Assembly (NCBI RefSeq): GCF_000243215.1
Contig: NZ_JH594596.1
Location: 581,872 to 645,871 of the forward strand
Direction of reading: 5' to 3'
From: Odoribacter laneus YIT 12061
GTDB taxonomy: Bacteria; Bacteroidota; Bacteroidia; Bacteroidales; Marinifilaceae
Length of the DNA: 64,000 nucleotides
A program made the translations under genes and the position numbers. This document shows, piece after piece, positions 50,130-59,675 of the stretch (positions are counted from its first letter, which is position 1; every line of letters begins with the position of its first letter). The notes under the pieces were generated by a model. That model had not been told where the DNA came from. It did not search any database and saw only the letters and a list, made by a program, of their open reading frames with translations.

Positions 50130-52664
50130 TTAATGTTTCATTTGTCTTATCTCATAAGGAGTTTTGTTATCATAGAACAACTCGTACTGAGTTTCACCGA
50201 TGAAGGCATCTTTGTTCTTACAGATGATAAATCGTTTGTCGTCACTATACCTTTGTCTGATATAATATGCAGATTGGTGGTTTTTCAACAGAACAATATG
50301 CTTTCCAATAAAGCAAATGTCATTTCCACCGACAATTTCTCCGCGCCTGTATGGAATACATCTACTTAGTCGGTAGTCTAAAGGAAAATACATGTCGTTG
50401 TCTTTCTGAAATTTTACAAATCCAATCTGTATCAATTCCGGTATTTGATTAAAACAGACTTTGCTTCCAAGATCTACATAATATTCCTTACCATCTTCTA
50501 TGAGATGTAAGTAGGCATCATCGAGCAATTCTGCATAATCATATTTAGGATCTTCCTGCCGGCTCAGTTTTTCAAAGAAACGGGTACGCAAAAGATATTT
50601 ACCCTCCCAATTCCGTACTACACGAATACCATATGCCTGACGAAATATCTCTGTGTAGGATCCGGTTGATTTCCACCGTCCTAACCGAATGTCACGACAG
50701 AATGTATTATAGACTTTCTTGTCTTTTCGAGTAATACGAATATCCAATGGTTCTTCATAATCAGACAAGTTACAGCCACAATCAAGTTCCACCGGCAAAG
50801 GGTAACGGAATAATCTTGTTTTCTGGCATTCTTTTACCCGGTGTTCGAAATCCTCAACCATATCTGTCCAGCGTTTTTTTTCATTTATCCATTCTTCCAA
50901 CAAAATAGGATGCAGTTCCGCCTTCCATTTCTGTTTGAAAAAGAGTTTCCCGCTTTCATCTTCAAACAAGGAAATATTATCCATTTTCTCTTTGAAAACA
51001 AATAACTTGGGCATCTCGTTATTGGGAATATAAAAATTCCGAAACCGGAGGCCGTCACTAATACCATGAACCAAGGCTGCTTCTGTAACAAAGCTGTTCT
51101 CATCCATCACCCTGGTCTGTACTCTTGGATACAGATTTACACCATCGGCAGTGCTAAATTGCAAGAATTCAAATTTCAGCAGTTTTGGCTGCAAAACAAA
51201 GCGTATACCATTCCTTAAGTCTATCCACGGACGTTCACGGTCTATTTTTCTCCTGGAATACAATTTAGCGATTCCATGCAATTTCAGTTCTATCTTACGA
51301 TATATACAAGGTAATATTTCCTTGCCACCTTTATCAGACACACCCACAGAACCATCTGCTCCCATTATCAATTTATAACCATGGGCTGCATCCAAATCAT
51401 GACGTTGCCCATCATGAGTCATTACAGATACCATTTCTGTACGTTCATCAGGAGAGAAATCCTGCTGTAAGGAAGCATTCAAAGATGGCATTTCCAAAAA
51501 ATCTTCTTCTGCTTGTTTTAAGTTACCTTTGCCGGAAATTTTTCCTTCAAACATTGCCTGCCAATCACGGTCATCTGATGGCAAACCAAAGATGTGGAAC
51601 AATCCTACATTATCCAATATAAGACAATACTTTTTACCTTCGAAGACACGCATGCCACGACCTACTTGTTGAAGATACTTGGCAAGCGAGAGTGTAGGTC
51701 TTGCCAGCTGAATAAATTCAACATCCGGACAGTCAAAGCCTTCACTGAACAAATCTACATTGACAAGTACCTGTATATCATCGAAGCTCTTTATGTTTCC
51801 AGAAGCACAGGAATCAGTATCCTTGAATCTTTTCAAAAGCTGCTTTCGTTCAGCATCCGGAGTTTTAGAACTTATAACGATGGATTTAATACCATGCTGA
51901 CTGTAAAATTCAGCGATATGTTCTGCATGGTCAATGTCTATAGCATACACAATACCTTTCTTGTTTGCAGCATATTTTAATACCGTGTTACAAAGTCTTT
52001 GAAGACTTGGTCGGACATCCAGTTTCTCACTCATTTCGCGGATTGAAAAATCACCGTCCGATCCGCGCTTTTTTAAACTGCAAATGTTTTTTTGTTCCTC
52101 ACTGTCTATTTTTACAGACATATAGTCGTATAAAGACAAACGTTCTTCGGCTATGAATCTATTAGTTGTCCACGATTGCAGCAGTATGTCGAATATATCC
52201 GTAAATCCATGTTTCGTCAAACGGCAAGGTGTCGCTGTAACACCTAATATTTTAGCTTTTGGATAGTCTCGAATGACTGTCGTATATGTCTTCGCAACAG
52301 CATGATGAGCCTCGTCAATTACGATCAAACCGGGAGACTCTTTTACAGCAGAGTTATTTTGAGACAACCATTGAATAGACACAACCTTTACTTTGTCAGA
52401 TAGATTTTCTGAAATATGTTCATCCATAGATTCCATTATCTGTTCAACGGAATCTTTAATCTGTTGTATAAGTTCACGTCTATGTGCCACAATCCAGACT
52501 ATACTCTCATTCCTTTTCACCCAGTCGTACACATATGCGGCCAACAGATACGTTTTACCCGTACCTGTCGGCATCTGTACCATTGCGGATCGATGCAATT
52601 TAAAAACCGATTCAATCCTTTGTTTCATTTCAGTTTGATAGTCGTAGAGTTGTATTTGTTTCAT
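50130..52664 (-). CDS. DEAD/DEAH-box (SF2) helicase
   Basis: The start is set at MKQIQLYDYQTEMKQRIESV; the open frame extends 54 codons upstream but overlaps the next gene and lacks a family match there. The 844-aa protein has Walker A QMPTGTGKTYLLA, DEAH in LIVIDEAHHAVAK, TATPCR, a second RecA domain (DIQVLVNVDLFSEGFDCPDV) and motif VI QQVGRGMRVF. The remaining ~430 residues contain basic and aromatic segments without known motifs. Helicases of this layout (RAD25/SSL2-like) are often defence or repair enzymes. It sits 65 bases downstream of the nucleotidyltransferase gene. Confidence 0.8.
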   Translation of the reverse strand: MKQIQLYDYQTEMKQRIESVFKLHRSAMVQMPTGTGKTYLLAAYVYDWVKRNESIVWIVAHRRELIQQIKDSVEQIMESMDEHISENLSDKVKVVSIQWLSQNNSAVKESPGLIVIDEAHHAVAKTYTTVIRDYPKAKILGVTATPCRLTKHGFTDIFDILLQSWTTNRFIAEERLSLYDYMSVKIDSEEQKNICSLKKRGSDGDFSIREMSEKLDVRPSLQRLCNTVLKYAANKKGIVYAIDIDHAEHIAEFYSQHGIKSIVISSKTPDAERKQLLKRFKDTDSCASGNIKSFDDIQVLVNVDLFSEGFDCPDVEFIQLARPTLSLAKYLQQVGRGMRVFEGKKYCLILDNVGLFHIFGLPSDDRDWQAMFEGKISGKGNLKQAEEDFLEMPSLNASLQQDFSPDERTEMVSVMTHDGQRHDLDAAHGYKLIMGADGSVGVSDKGGKEILPCIYRKIELKLHGIAKLYSRRKIDRERPWIDLRNGIRFVLQPKLLKFEFLQFSTADGVNLYPRVQTRVMDENSFVTEAALVHGISDGLRFRNFYIPNNEMPKLFVFKEKMDNISLFEDESGKLFFKQKWKAELHPILLEEWINEKKRWTDMVEDFEHRVKECQKTRLFRYPLPVELDCGCNLSDYEEPLDIRITRKDKKVYNTFCRDIRLGRWKSTGSYTEIFRQAYGIRVVRNWEGKYLLRTRFFEKLSRQEDPKYDYAELLDDAYLHLIEDGKEYYVDLGSKVCFNQIPELIQIGFVKFQKDNDMYFPLDYRLSRCIPYRRGEIVGGNDICFIGKHIVLLKNHQSAYYIRQRYSDDKRFIICKNKDAFIGETQYELFYDNKTPYEIRQMKH

Positions 52665-52729
52665 GGAATGACAAAATGATTTTTTTAACAGAGGTTGTCC
52701 TTTTATTGAAAGTAACAGTTTGCTTAGAA

Positions 52730-53869
52730 TCAAATCCAACCGTGCCATTTTCTCCAGAAGTACAGCCAGATTCGGAATGGAGCATCTGTAAGGACTTCGT
52801 GCGGATAATGCTTGAAGAATGTACAATTTCTTTTGAGTGAGAAAGCAAAACGAACGGAGGCATATTTCATCCGTGAAGAACGCCGGATGCGTTTGTCGAA
52901 TTTGCCGAAATTACCGGAACGCATTATTTCTGACAATAAAAAACGCCCTTCTTTTATATCCGGAGGAAGAATCAGATAATTATCCTTCAAACCGAAAACT
53001 TTCTGCATGACGAACATGACGGCAGAAGCAAAACGTGTCATGCCCATTTGTTGAAGAATATCCAATGTTCTCTTTATGCTGTCTTCAGAAGCCTGATGAT
53101 GCAGGACATGGTAATAGTCCATGAGTTGTCTGAGTCCGATGCCTTCACCAAAAAGGTGGCGATAGATATGTAACAAAATATAGAATCGATTGAATTCAAT
53201 GGTCGGTGAGTTTATGTTTTCAGAAATATCCGGCAGTTCTATTTCGTTGGAGAATTGAACAGGAACCTGTTCCATGAAAAATTTCTGCAACCTTTTGTTG
53301 TCAGCAAATCCGTTCATCCAAGAAGGGGTAAAATGAAGCTCCACTTCTGTATCCTTGAGTAGCGGGTAGTGCACATGACAATACGTTACCCCTTCTAGTT
53401 TTCCTTTATCACCAGCCAATTCCAATACAGATTTCCTAACCAATGAAAGTGAGCATTCTGAAATTTTAGCAGGATGCAGCCAAACGTCAATATCTCCCGG
53501 CATACGCAGTAGTGGAAAGGTATAAAGTGCGGCCATGCTTTGTCCTTTGAGTATGGTATAATCAAATCCTTTTTCTTTTAAATGATTGCCAACGATAATA
53601 CATTCCTTATTGATGCGCTTATTGAGAATACGTATCTGTTCAGATATGGCATACCATTTCAAAAGCAGCTTTTGTGGGGGTTTCTGGTTTTGGGGCAGTA
53701 ATGTAATACCGGTAAATAGAACGCCTGTCAATGCTTGCCGGTGAGCTAATTCATAAATGCCAAACCAGTCTTTTGCACTAGGAATGCAGGAAAATTCCTT
53801 TCTATTTCCCAATGATATCTGAATAAGTTCAAAGAAAAGTTTTGTTAGTGGTATGATGGTCTGTTCCAT
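52730..53869 (-). CDS. nucleotidyltransferase-fold protein (NTP_transf_5 type)
   Basis: The 379-aa protein contains YTILKGQSMAALYTFPLLRM and PGDIDVWLHPAKI. The GDIDVWL pair of acidic residues is the metal-binding site of the NTP_transf_5 subgroup, and the following LHFTPSWMNGF fits a third acidic position. These proteins are common in capsule/peptide clusters and mobile regions of Bacteroides; the reaction is not known. It begins the leftward transcript that includes the helicase. Confidence 0.7.
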   Translation of the reverse strand: MEQTIIPLTKLFFELIQISLGNRKEFSCIPSAKDWFGIYELAHRQALTGVLFTGITLLPQNQKPPQKLLLKWYAISEQIRILNKRINKECIIVGNHLKEKGFDYTILKGQSMAALYTFPLLRMPGDIDVWLHPAKISECSLSLVRKSVLELAGDKGKLEGVTYCHVHYPLLKDTEVELHFTPSWMNGFADNKRLQKFFMEQVPVQFSNEIELPDISENINSPTIEFNRFYILLHIYRHLFGEGIGLRQLMDYYHVLHHQASEDSIKRTLDILQQMGMTRFASAVMFVMQKVFGLKDNYLILPPDIKEGRFLLSEIMRSGNFGKFDKRIRRSSRMKYASVRFAFSLKRNCTFFKHYPHEVLTDAPFRIWLYFWRKWHGWI

Positions 53870-54184
53870 AAAGTCTTATAATGTATTACGGAATGATGTC
53901 AAGTAATTGCTTCGGAATGCTTATAACGAATAGCCTTGACAATAAATTTAATACCACCGATGCAATTATCAGATTATTTATTGCCAAGGTCGACTATATT
54001 TTATTACAGCTATTCTTTTAGTTTGAAAAAGCATTCAAAGTTACTGATATTCTTTCGTTTACATATAATTATAATCAGATAATTGATAAGAATTTTCTAT
54101 ACCATATAGATTATAATTTGTATGAATGAAAAAAAACATTCCGAACAATAGGTCTTCAGATTGGTTGTATATCCTTTTTGCCAA
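53870..54184. other. 315-bp gene-free gap
   Basis: AT-rich sequence between the M20/M28-like peptidase end and the nucleotidyltransferase start on the minus strand. It should hold a promoter for the latter, but no clear TAnnTTTG box was found. Confidence 0.35.
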
Positions 54185-55180
54185 TCATAGTTCCTTCTTA
54201 TTGCAGGTCAAGTATTCATAGTCGGATATGTCATCCTGAACATCGTCCCATATCATGTGGTAATCCTCATAAATCCGGATCCAGTCCTCTGTTGACAGGT
54301 GCGGAAAGTAAGAGGAATACAAATTGCGGAGGTCTTCCAGCGACAGCGACGGGTTCCGATGTAGGATATCGTGAATCTCTTCTTCGCACTCGAAGAGGGA
54401 ATCATAGAATTCATCCGTCCCCTGGTGGGTATAGACGGCTGTGCAGTCCTCAATGAGATGTTCAATGAAGTCCAAGCATTTCTGCAAGTCTTTCTTGACG
54501 GTGATTTCCTCATCCATATGGGGATTATAATAACCACAACTGACATTTACACAGCTCACTCCCAGTCCGTTCTCCTTCAGCGTGAGAACATCTGTCATCA
54601 GCCCATTTTTCTCCGCATAGCCCCATTTTTCGGGAGCAGCCTCCCTGATGAACTTTTCGGAACACAGTTCTGTGAAGCTGATGGCAGTAATCAGGTCGGA
54701 ATTTCCTCTTCGATCAGGTTGTATGACAAATCTCACGTCATCAAAAAACGGCATGTATGCTTGAGCACTGCCTTTGCATCCGGTTTCTTCTTCGCGGAAG
54801 AACACGACTTTGATGACATCGTATTTCTGCAGGCATTCCAGGCAGATGAATATGCCGTTTTTGTCATCAGCTCCTAAATTCTCGTACCTCCGCTTTGATG
54901 GAGAGTAGCCGAAAAGGATGCCTTCAGCTTCAATGACTCTGAAATCCTTTGAATGCCTACAATGGGATATTTGGTCCAAATGGCTCACTAAACAAGGATA
55001 GGACTCGGAATTGCCTTTGGTTACATACAAGTTGCCGAAACTGTCCTTTTGCAGACTGATGTTTCCGTGAAGCCCGTTGATATAGGAACAGAGGAAGCGG
55101 ATCATTTCCTGTTCCTTTCCACTCGGACTGTATATGTTATATAGCTTCTTCAACAGCTGCGTATTCATGTTCTTCTTCAT
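54185..55180 (-). CDS. M20/M28-type zinc aminopeptidase-like protein
   Basis: The 331-aa protein has metal-ligand motifs in order: CLVSHLDQISHCRHSK (His/Asp), NLGADDKNGIFICLECL (bridging Asp and general region), VFFREEETGCKGSAQAYM (catalytic and ligand Glu), SCGYYNPHMDEE (last His). This arrangement is that of di-zinc aminopeptidases of the M20/M28/M42 clan. The last 80 residues are acidic and extra. Its start overlaps the end of the 539-aa gene by 44 bases, so both are in one operon. The peptide substrate is unknown. Confidence 0.75.
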   Translation of the reverse strand: MKKNMNTQLLKKLYNIYSPSGKEQEMIRFLCSYINGLHGNISLQKDSFGNLYVTKGNSESYPCLVSHLDQISHCRHSKDFRVIEAEGILFGYSPSKRRYENLGADDKNGIFICLECLQKYDVIKVVFFREEETGCKGSAQAYMPFFDDVRFVIQPDRRGNSDLITAISFTELCSEKFIREAAPEKWGYAEKNGLMTDVLTLKENGLGVSCVNVSCGYYNPHMDEEITVKKDLQKCLDFIEHLIEDCTAVYTHQGTDEFYDSLFECEEEIHDILHRNPSLSLEDLRNLYSSYFPHLSTEDWIRIYEDYHMIWDDVQDDISDYEYLTCNKKEL

Positions 55181-56756
55181 AAATGTTTATATTATTATCG
55201 GAGAAATTAAATGGAAGACCGGTTCTTGAATCCAGCGAGTCATAGTATTCTTCGTCAAAACAGACTATCAAACCGTCCTCCAACAGGGTTTCTATGGTAT
55301 TTAAATGGATGGTTTGTGACTTGTAAGCCTTTTCCTGCTGATTCCATATCTGGATTTCCGTCAGTTCATCCGCATCTTCAAACCAGTCCTTGTCATATTC
55401 GGAATAATGCCAATACTTCTCCTTGTGACAGTTTTCAGCATCCTCCCGGCATTGCTCACAGCAATAATATTCTTCAGTAATCTCCGAGTAGACGGAGTCG
55501 CCTGTCAGACAGTAGCTTTCGCACCAATCACAGAAAACTGTATCGTCATGATGATGATATTCACCGCAAGAGGATATATAGCGGAAATCCTCCAAATCGT
55601 CCACATCCACTTCGATTTCCCGTCCCTCCATGTAGCAGACCTGCGTTTCTGTACAATAGCGCTGATTATATTCATCCCATGCCTCCTCGCTTTCGTCATC
55701 ATCACCATTCAGATTACGGTCGGTCGTATCCAGCAGATAATCATCTGCCGAATGCTTGTAGTTGTAGGCCTTCCTTTCCTCGTAATCGTACCATTTGAAG
55801 GAGTCCTGATAGGAAAGAGTGTCGTCCATGGCTAGGTCGCAGTCTATCTCAAACTTGCGGTCAAAAAGCGAACTTCCGTCAATGCCGACAAATGCGTTCG
55901 CCTCGTGGCAGGATGCCCCCACAATTTTGTATCCGTCAATGTAGCCTTCTTGGATTAGTTTATTGACAAGCATGTATTTCAGCATCTCGTCCTCTCCGGT
56001 AGTATATTGGCGTTCCAACAGCCTCCACCGTCTGTTGTCCTGATCGGTCACTTCGGTGAACAGGATAGCCCTTGCTACAATTTTTCCTTCCTCGTCCTTG
56101 AGGTAAGCAGCTTTTGCTTTTACCGAATCCAAGTAGAATGAATGCCTGTCCATATCCGTCATACAGGAATTGAAGTATCCTTTGCACCAGAAACTTTCAT
56201 AGATGGCTTCGAAATTGTTGTCCACATGCAGTTCCATACCCGACGTACAGCCCAGCGTAAATGTGTACCATTGTTTGGCAAACACATCACCGCACAGCCA
56301 GTTCACAACACTGGAGGAAAGGATTTTTCCTACGATGGTTTCCAGCATGACGGCTCTCAGAAATTTTGCCGATTTCATTTTGAACACCCTGCTGCGTTCC
56401 ATATTGACATAGCGGATGGAACCATGGTCTCCGTCTTCACAGATACCTCTGGCTTCATCCGTGCGGTATTGTGTAGACCAGTAAGTTCTTCCAATCAGTT
56501 CCACTCTGTGGGGAAGCGAATCATCCTGTTTGCCAGAACTGCATACTGCATCAATGGCCACCTGCTGAAGTTGGGCCATATCCTTAATGTTAAGCAAGGT
56601 GAAATCATTTCTCTTGCGGCAATATCTCAACAAGTCTGCATTCTTCAGATGGCTGAGCAGGATCTTGTTTTTTCTGACCTTCGCACCATTGTTCCTTTTT
56701 TCCACTGCGAAAATTTCCTTGAACTCATCGTAGTTCCTAAACTGATAGTACAACAT
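55137..56756 (-). CDS. uncharacterised 539-aa Cys-rich protein
   Basis: Not recognised as a named family. Residues 60-330 look like a globular alpha/beta domain (AIDAVCSSGKQDDS, GSIRYVNMERSRVFKMKSAK, GKIVARAILFTE). The C-terminal part is acidic and contains Cys pairs of a zinc ribbon: VFCDWCESYC, then YYCCEQCREDAENCH. The 44-base overlap with the peptidase gene suggests co-translation. Similar large proteins are found in Bacteroides conjugative elements, so this pair is probably a fixed cargo module. Function unknown. Confidence 0.6.
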   Translation of the reverse strand: MLYYQFRNYDEFKEIFAVEKRNNGAKVRKNKILLSHLKNADLLRYCRKRNDFTLLNIKDMAQLQQVAIDAVCSSGKQDDSLPHRVELIGRTYWSTQYRTDEARGICEDGDHGSIRYVNMERSRVFKMKSAKFLRAVMLETIVGKILSSSVVNWLCGDVFAKQWYTFTLGCTSGMELHVDNNFEAIYESFWCKGYFNSCMTDMDRHSFYLDSVKAKAAYLKDEEGKIVARAILFTEVTDQDNRRWRLLERQYTTGEDEMLKYMLVNKLIQEGYIDGYKIVGASCHEANAFVGIDGSSLFDRKFEIDCDLAMDDTLSYQDSFKWYDYEERKAYNYKHSADDYLLDTTDRNLNGDDDESEEAWDEYNQRYCTETQVCYMEGREIEVDVDDLEDFRYISSCGEYHHHDDTVFCDWCESYCLTGDSVYSEITEEYYCCEQCREDAENCHKEKYWHYSEYDKDWFEDADELTEIQIWNQQEKAYKSQTIHLNTIETLLEDGLIVCFDEEYYDSLDSRTGLPFNFSDNNINIYEEEHEYAAVEEAI

Positions 56757-57351
56757 AAGCTAAAGGATTATGAGGTTAATGACTGGATTATCTTCAACCG
56801 GCAGATTTGAACGTTTTGCCTGCATATTTCTTCCGGAATAGGCACATCCGCTTTCCGATTCGCACTCCGGAAATCCTTTCCAAGACTGGTTTCTTTTCAT
56901 GATTCTTAATGGATTTAAATTTGACATGACCGGCTCCTTGGAGCACGGTATTCCTGTTTCTTACATGCCCCTCCAGTTTTTTGCCTTGTCCAAAGCAAGG
57001 CTTGGCGGAAAAAATACCGGAACGAAGTGAGGATGATTTTTTGCAGCCAACCCGCAAGGGCTGCCTTGTCTGCGACAAGGCAAAAAGCTATCTTTGCATG
57101 GAAGAATCTGGAATATCTGCGGATGGACGATGGTAGAACCACTGTTCAGTTGAGGGAATAAAAAACGGGAATAACCTTGGATGGCTATTCCCGCTGTTGA
57201 GAATCAGATGAATTTTGCTATTACAGATTAATTGGTCATGCGATTAGCATTTTTGCTATATATGTTAGTAAATAAGGAGCATCAAATTAATCTTTCAAAT
57301 TTGATACTCCTTCATATAAATCAATAAGTAAACCTGTTATGTCATTGAAGT
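56757..57351. other. 595-bp region with an orphan promoter
   Basis: A clear promoter faces right: TTG (57066-57068), 19-20 bases, TATCTTTG (57089-57096), with a CCTTGTC-TGC-GACAAGG palindrome (57064-57080) over the -33 side. Downstream is only a 12-codon frame (ATG at 57099) and a hairpin CGGGAATA/TATTCCCG (57166-57193) without a T-tract. It could be a small RNA, a leader or a lost gene. The left half has no convincing ORF. Confidence 0.45.
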
Positions 57352-59670
57352 CTATACACCTTCTGACAGATGAATATCATTCCTAATAATAATATTTGAA
57401 TGTTCAAAATTATGAATATTCAATAATCGAATACCCTCATTATATACTACACCTTTATGCTTTGGGTCTCTAATCGTTATAATAATGGTTGTCCTTATAG
57501 AGTTTATGACACCGTCTTCTTGCAATTCACACATAGTAGCATCTCTAGTAAATGAGCGTATTGTCATGGCCCATGTGGTATCGTCTTTAATTTTTTCTTT
57601 TTGTCCATCGGTCATTGTAGATAAGTCTACCTGATATTTTTTTACCGGTTGCCACTTGTGATTTTTCATAATAAGATTACGTTCCCTCATCATTTCAGGT
57701 TGATGAACTGAGTATTTATCCCCAGTCAAAATGTTATGCAAAGAAATAATTCTTTCTTCATTTCGATATGTTTTAGGAATTCCTACAGCACCAAGAGCTA
57801 CATGATTGACTCCCTGAATCGGTCCGATTTTCACATCAATATCCGTCTGACAATATTCATTGCCCTCTCCTCCTTTTAGTACAGGATCAGTAACAACTGT
57901 CACCGTTACTATGCCATAAAAATAGCCGTTTTCGTCTATTAAAGAGTTTGGGAAAGGGAAATCAATCACTTGAAAATCTGTACCTTCATTGAAATCAGGT
58001 TGCCAAACCATCGTAAATTCATCTTCGTCATTGTTTAACATCTCATCTATGGTTGAAGGCAAGCCAAAACCATAGATTCGGGTATATTCTGAAGTGTTTT
58101 TATCTACTACTGATGGATAGTTGGCATTATGAACAATTAAAGCTTTTACCAAAGTCGGATCAAAAGTTCCATCAAGTCTGTGGACAAGATGAGCTGCTAA
58201 CGATGAAATCCTTGGAGTAGAAAAACTTGTGCCAAATGCTGTATGCTGAATGTCTGCACCCGTCAAAACCTTAACGCCTGTTTTTATATTACCGCCATAA
58301 TGTACGACTTCCGGCTTGATTAATTTTTCCGGACCATATCCTATTCGGGAAAAGGGAGAATGCATCCCTTCATCCAAATCTTCAGGATGCGTACCTTTAT
58401 TACATACAGACCCGACTGTCAATGCCAATAATGATTCAGCTCCCAAAGTAATACGACCCAGATTGTGACTGTTTCCGGCTGATTTGCAAATCAAAACATC
58501 GTTTTTCTTTTGAATGTCATCCAATGCAATGGCAAAATCAGAAAATATAAAGTCTGATACTTCCGTTTGTGAGCCTTGAGAAAGATTCCAGATCTTTATC
58601 TCGGGGTGTTTCTGCACAGCTTCTCTGATATACATAATCAGTTCATCTTCAGAAATCCGTATTCCCTCTCTGTCTGAATTCACTATGTTGCTGACATATT
58701 TCAAGGGTCCGCAACCGGTACAATTAGTATTCTCCAGTATGTCCCCATAAACCGCCACACTCGTTACCATTGTGCCATGGTTCCGATTTATATCCAATTC
58801 ATCTAATCCTGCAATATTGTCTTCCTCCTCAAGACTCCATGATGATAAATAGTCAGACTTTTCCACTCCGGAATCAAGAATGCCTAAGATAGGATATTTT
58901 TCCCCTTCGATGGGTTTTGCCAGCTCCACTTCCGCTTGAAACGGATTGGGGGCGGCAACCAGTTCGTAATAAGGCATTTCTTTTATGGAAATTACGCTAT
59001 CAAGCGTAGCTATTTGCCGTATAGAATCTGCAGATGGACTTTCTATTCTAAATATTCTCAACCCCTCCGCATAATTTGCCTTTATTATATTACATGCCAA
59101 ATCCTTGCCAAGTTTCAAGAGCAACTGTTCTGACAGGGTATTGAGGTTCGCATCTTTATAATCAACTAGCTGAATTTTAAGAAGTTTGTCGCTTAACTCA
59201 TCAATATTAACATCGCAAGTGTAAATAGATAGTTCTTCTATAGCAGCCACACCAATGAGTTTATCTTTTGAAGATGTATGATTCTGCACAGAAGCTATAT
59301 CATCTTTTATTGCTTTAATGTCGTCATTCCCATCCAACTTAAACAAAATATCCCGAAACCCTGAAATGCCAATTACATTGTGTTTACGTTTCCGGTTAAG
59401 GAGCGCTCGAACATTCGGACGGTATGATTTAGCCGTTGCATGTTCATTGAGTTTGGCTTTTATCAATAAAGGCAACTGACAATTATGGGGGTGTCGATTT
59501 TCGAAATGTAAGCTGATATTATCTAGCGCATTGACAAGTCGAACTGAATTCTCTCGAATGACTTGTTCTGTAGCCCATTTGGGGAGATCATTTGAGCCTC
59601 CGGCTTCTTTTAAGAACTCATCCTGATTTTTACGAGTTTTTACAAGCTGAATAGGAAGTGTTTTAGCCAT
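57352..59670 (-). CDS. ietS: IetS-type S8 (subtilisin) protease, anti-phage
   Basis: The 772-aa protein has a ~250-residue N-terminal part followed by an S8 catalytic domain. This has Asp266 (GILDSGVE), His298 (RNHGTMVTSV), oxyanion Asn400 (KSAGNSHN) and Ser482 (FGTSFSTPR). A ~200-residue beta-rich C-terminal domain follows. There is no signal peptide, so it acts inside the cell, unlike secreted subtilisins. It starts 5 bases after the AAA ATPase gene. ATPase-plus-subtilase pairs of this layout form the IetAS anti-phage system; the ATPase presumably controls or feeds the protease. Confidence 0.88.
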   Translation of the reverse strand: MAKTLPIQLVKTRKNQDEFLKEAGGSNDLPKWATEQVIRENSVRLVNALDNISLHFENRHPHNCQLPLLIKAKLNEHATAKSYRPNVRALLNRKRKHNVIGISGFRDILFKLDGNDDIKAIKDDIASVQNHTSSKDKLIGVAAIEELSIYTCDVNIDELSDKLLKIQLVDYKDANLNTLSEQLLLKLGKDLACNIIKANYAEGLRIFRIESPSADSIRQIATLDSVISIKEMPYYELVAAPNPFQAEVELAKPIEGEKYPILGILDSGVEKSDYLSSWSLEEEDNIAGLDELDINRNHGTMVTSVAVYGDILENTNCTGCGPLKYVSNIVNSDREGIRISEDELIMYIREAVQKHPEIKIWNLSQGSQTEVSDFIFSDFAIALDDIQKKNDVLICKSAGNSHNLGRITLGAESLLALTVGSVCNKGTHPEDLDEGMHSPFSRIGYGPEKLIKPEVVHYGGNIKTGVKVLTGADIQHTAFGTSFSTPRISSLAAHLVHRLDGTFDPTLVKALIVHNANYPSVVDKNTSEYTRIYGFGLPSTIDEMLNNDEDEFTMVWQPDFNEGTDFQVIDFPFPNSLIDENGYFYGIVTVTVVTDPVLKGGEGNEYCQTDIDVKIGPIQGVNHVALGAVGIPKTYRNEERIISLHNILTGDKYSVHQPEMMRERNLIMKNHKWQPVKKYQVDLSTMTDGQKEKIKDDTTWAMTIRSFTRDATMCELQEDGVINSIRTTIIITIRDPKHKGVVYNEGIRLLNIHNFEHSNIIIRNDIHLSEGV

Positions 59671-59675
59671 ATGAT

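Noticed and set aside
52665-52826. 54 extra N-terminal codons of the helicase
   Set aside because: They overlap the nucleotidyltransferase gene and lack helicase-family sequence; MKQIQLYDYQTEMKQ at 52664 is the normal N-terminus.
56142-56810. Rightward 222-codon frame over the 539-aa gene
   Set aside because: It is antisense to the larger coding frame and shows no motif or start context.
56794-57078. 94-codon basic frame between the 539-aa gene and ietS
   Set aside because: It starts with TTG under a promoter facing the other way and has no recognised domain; left as part of the gene-free region.
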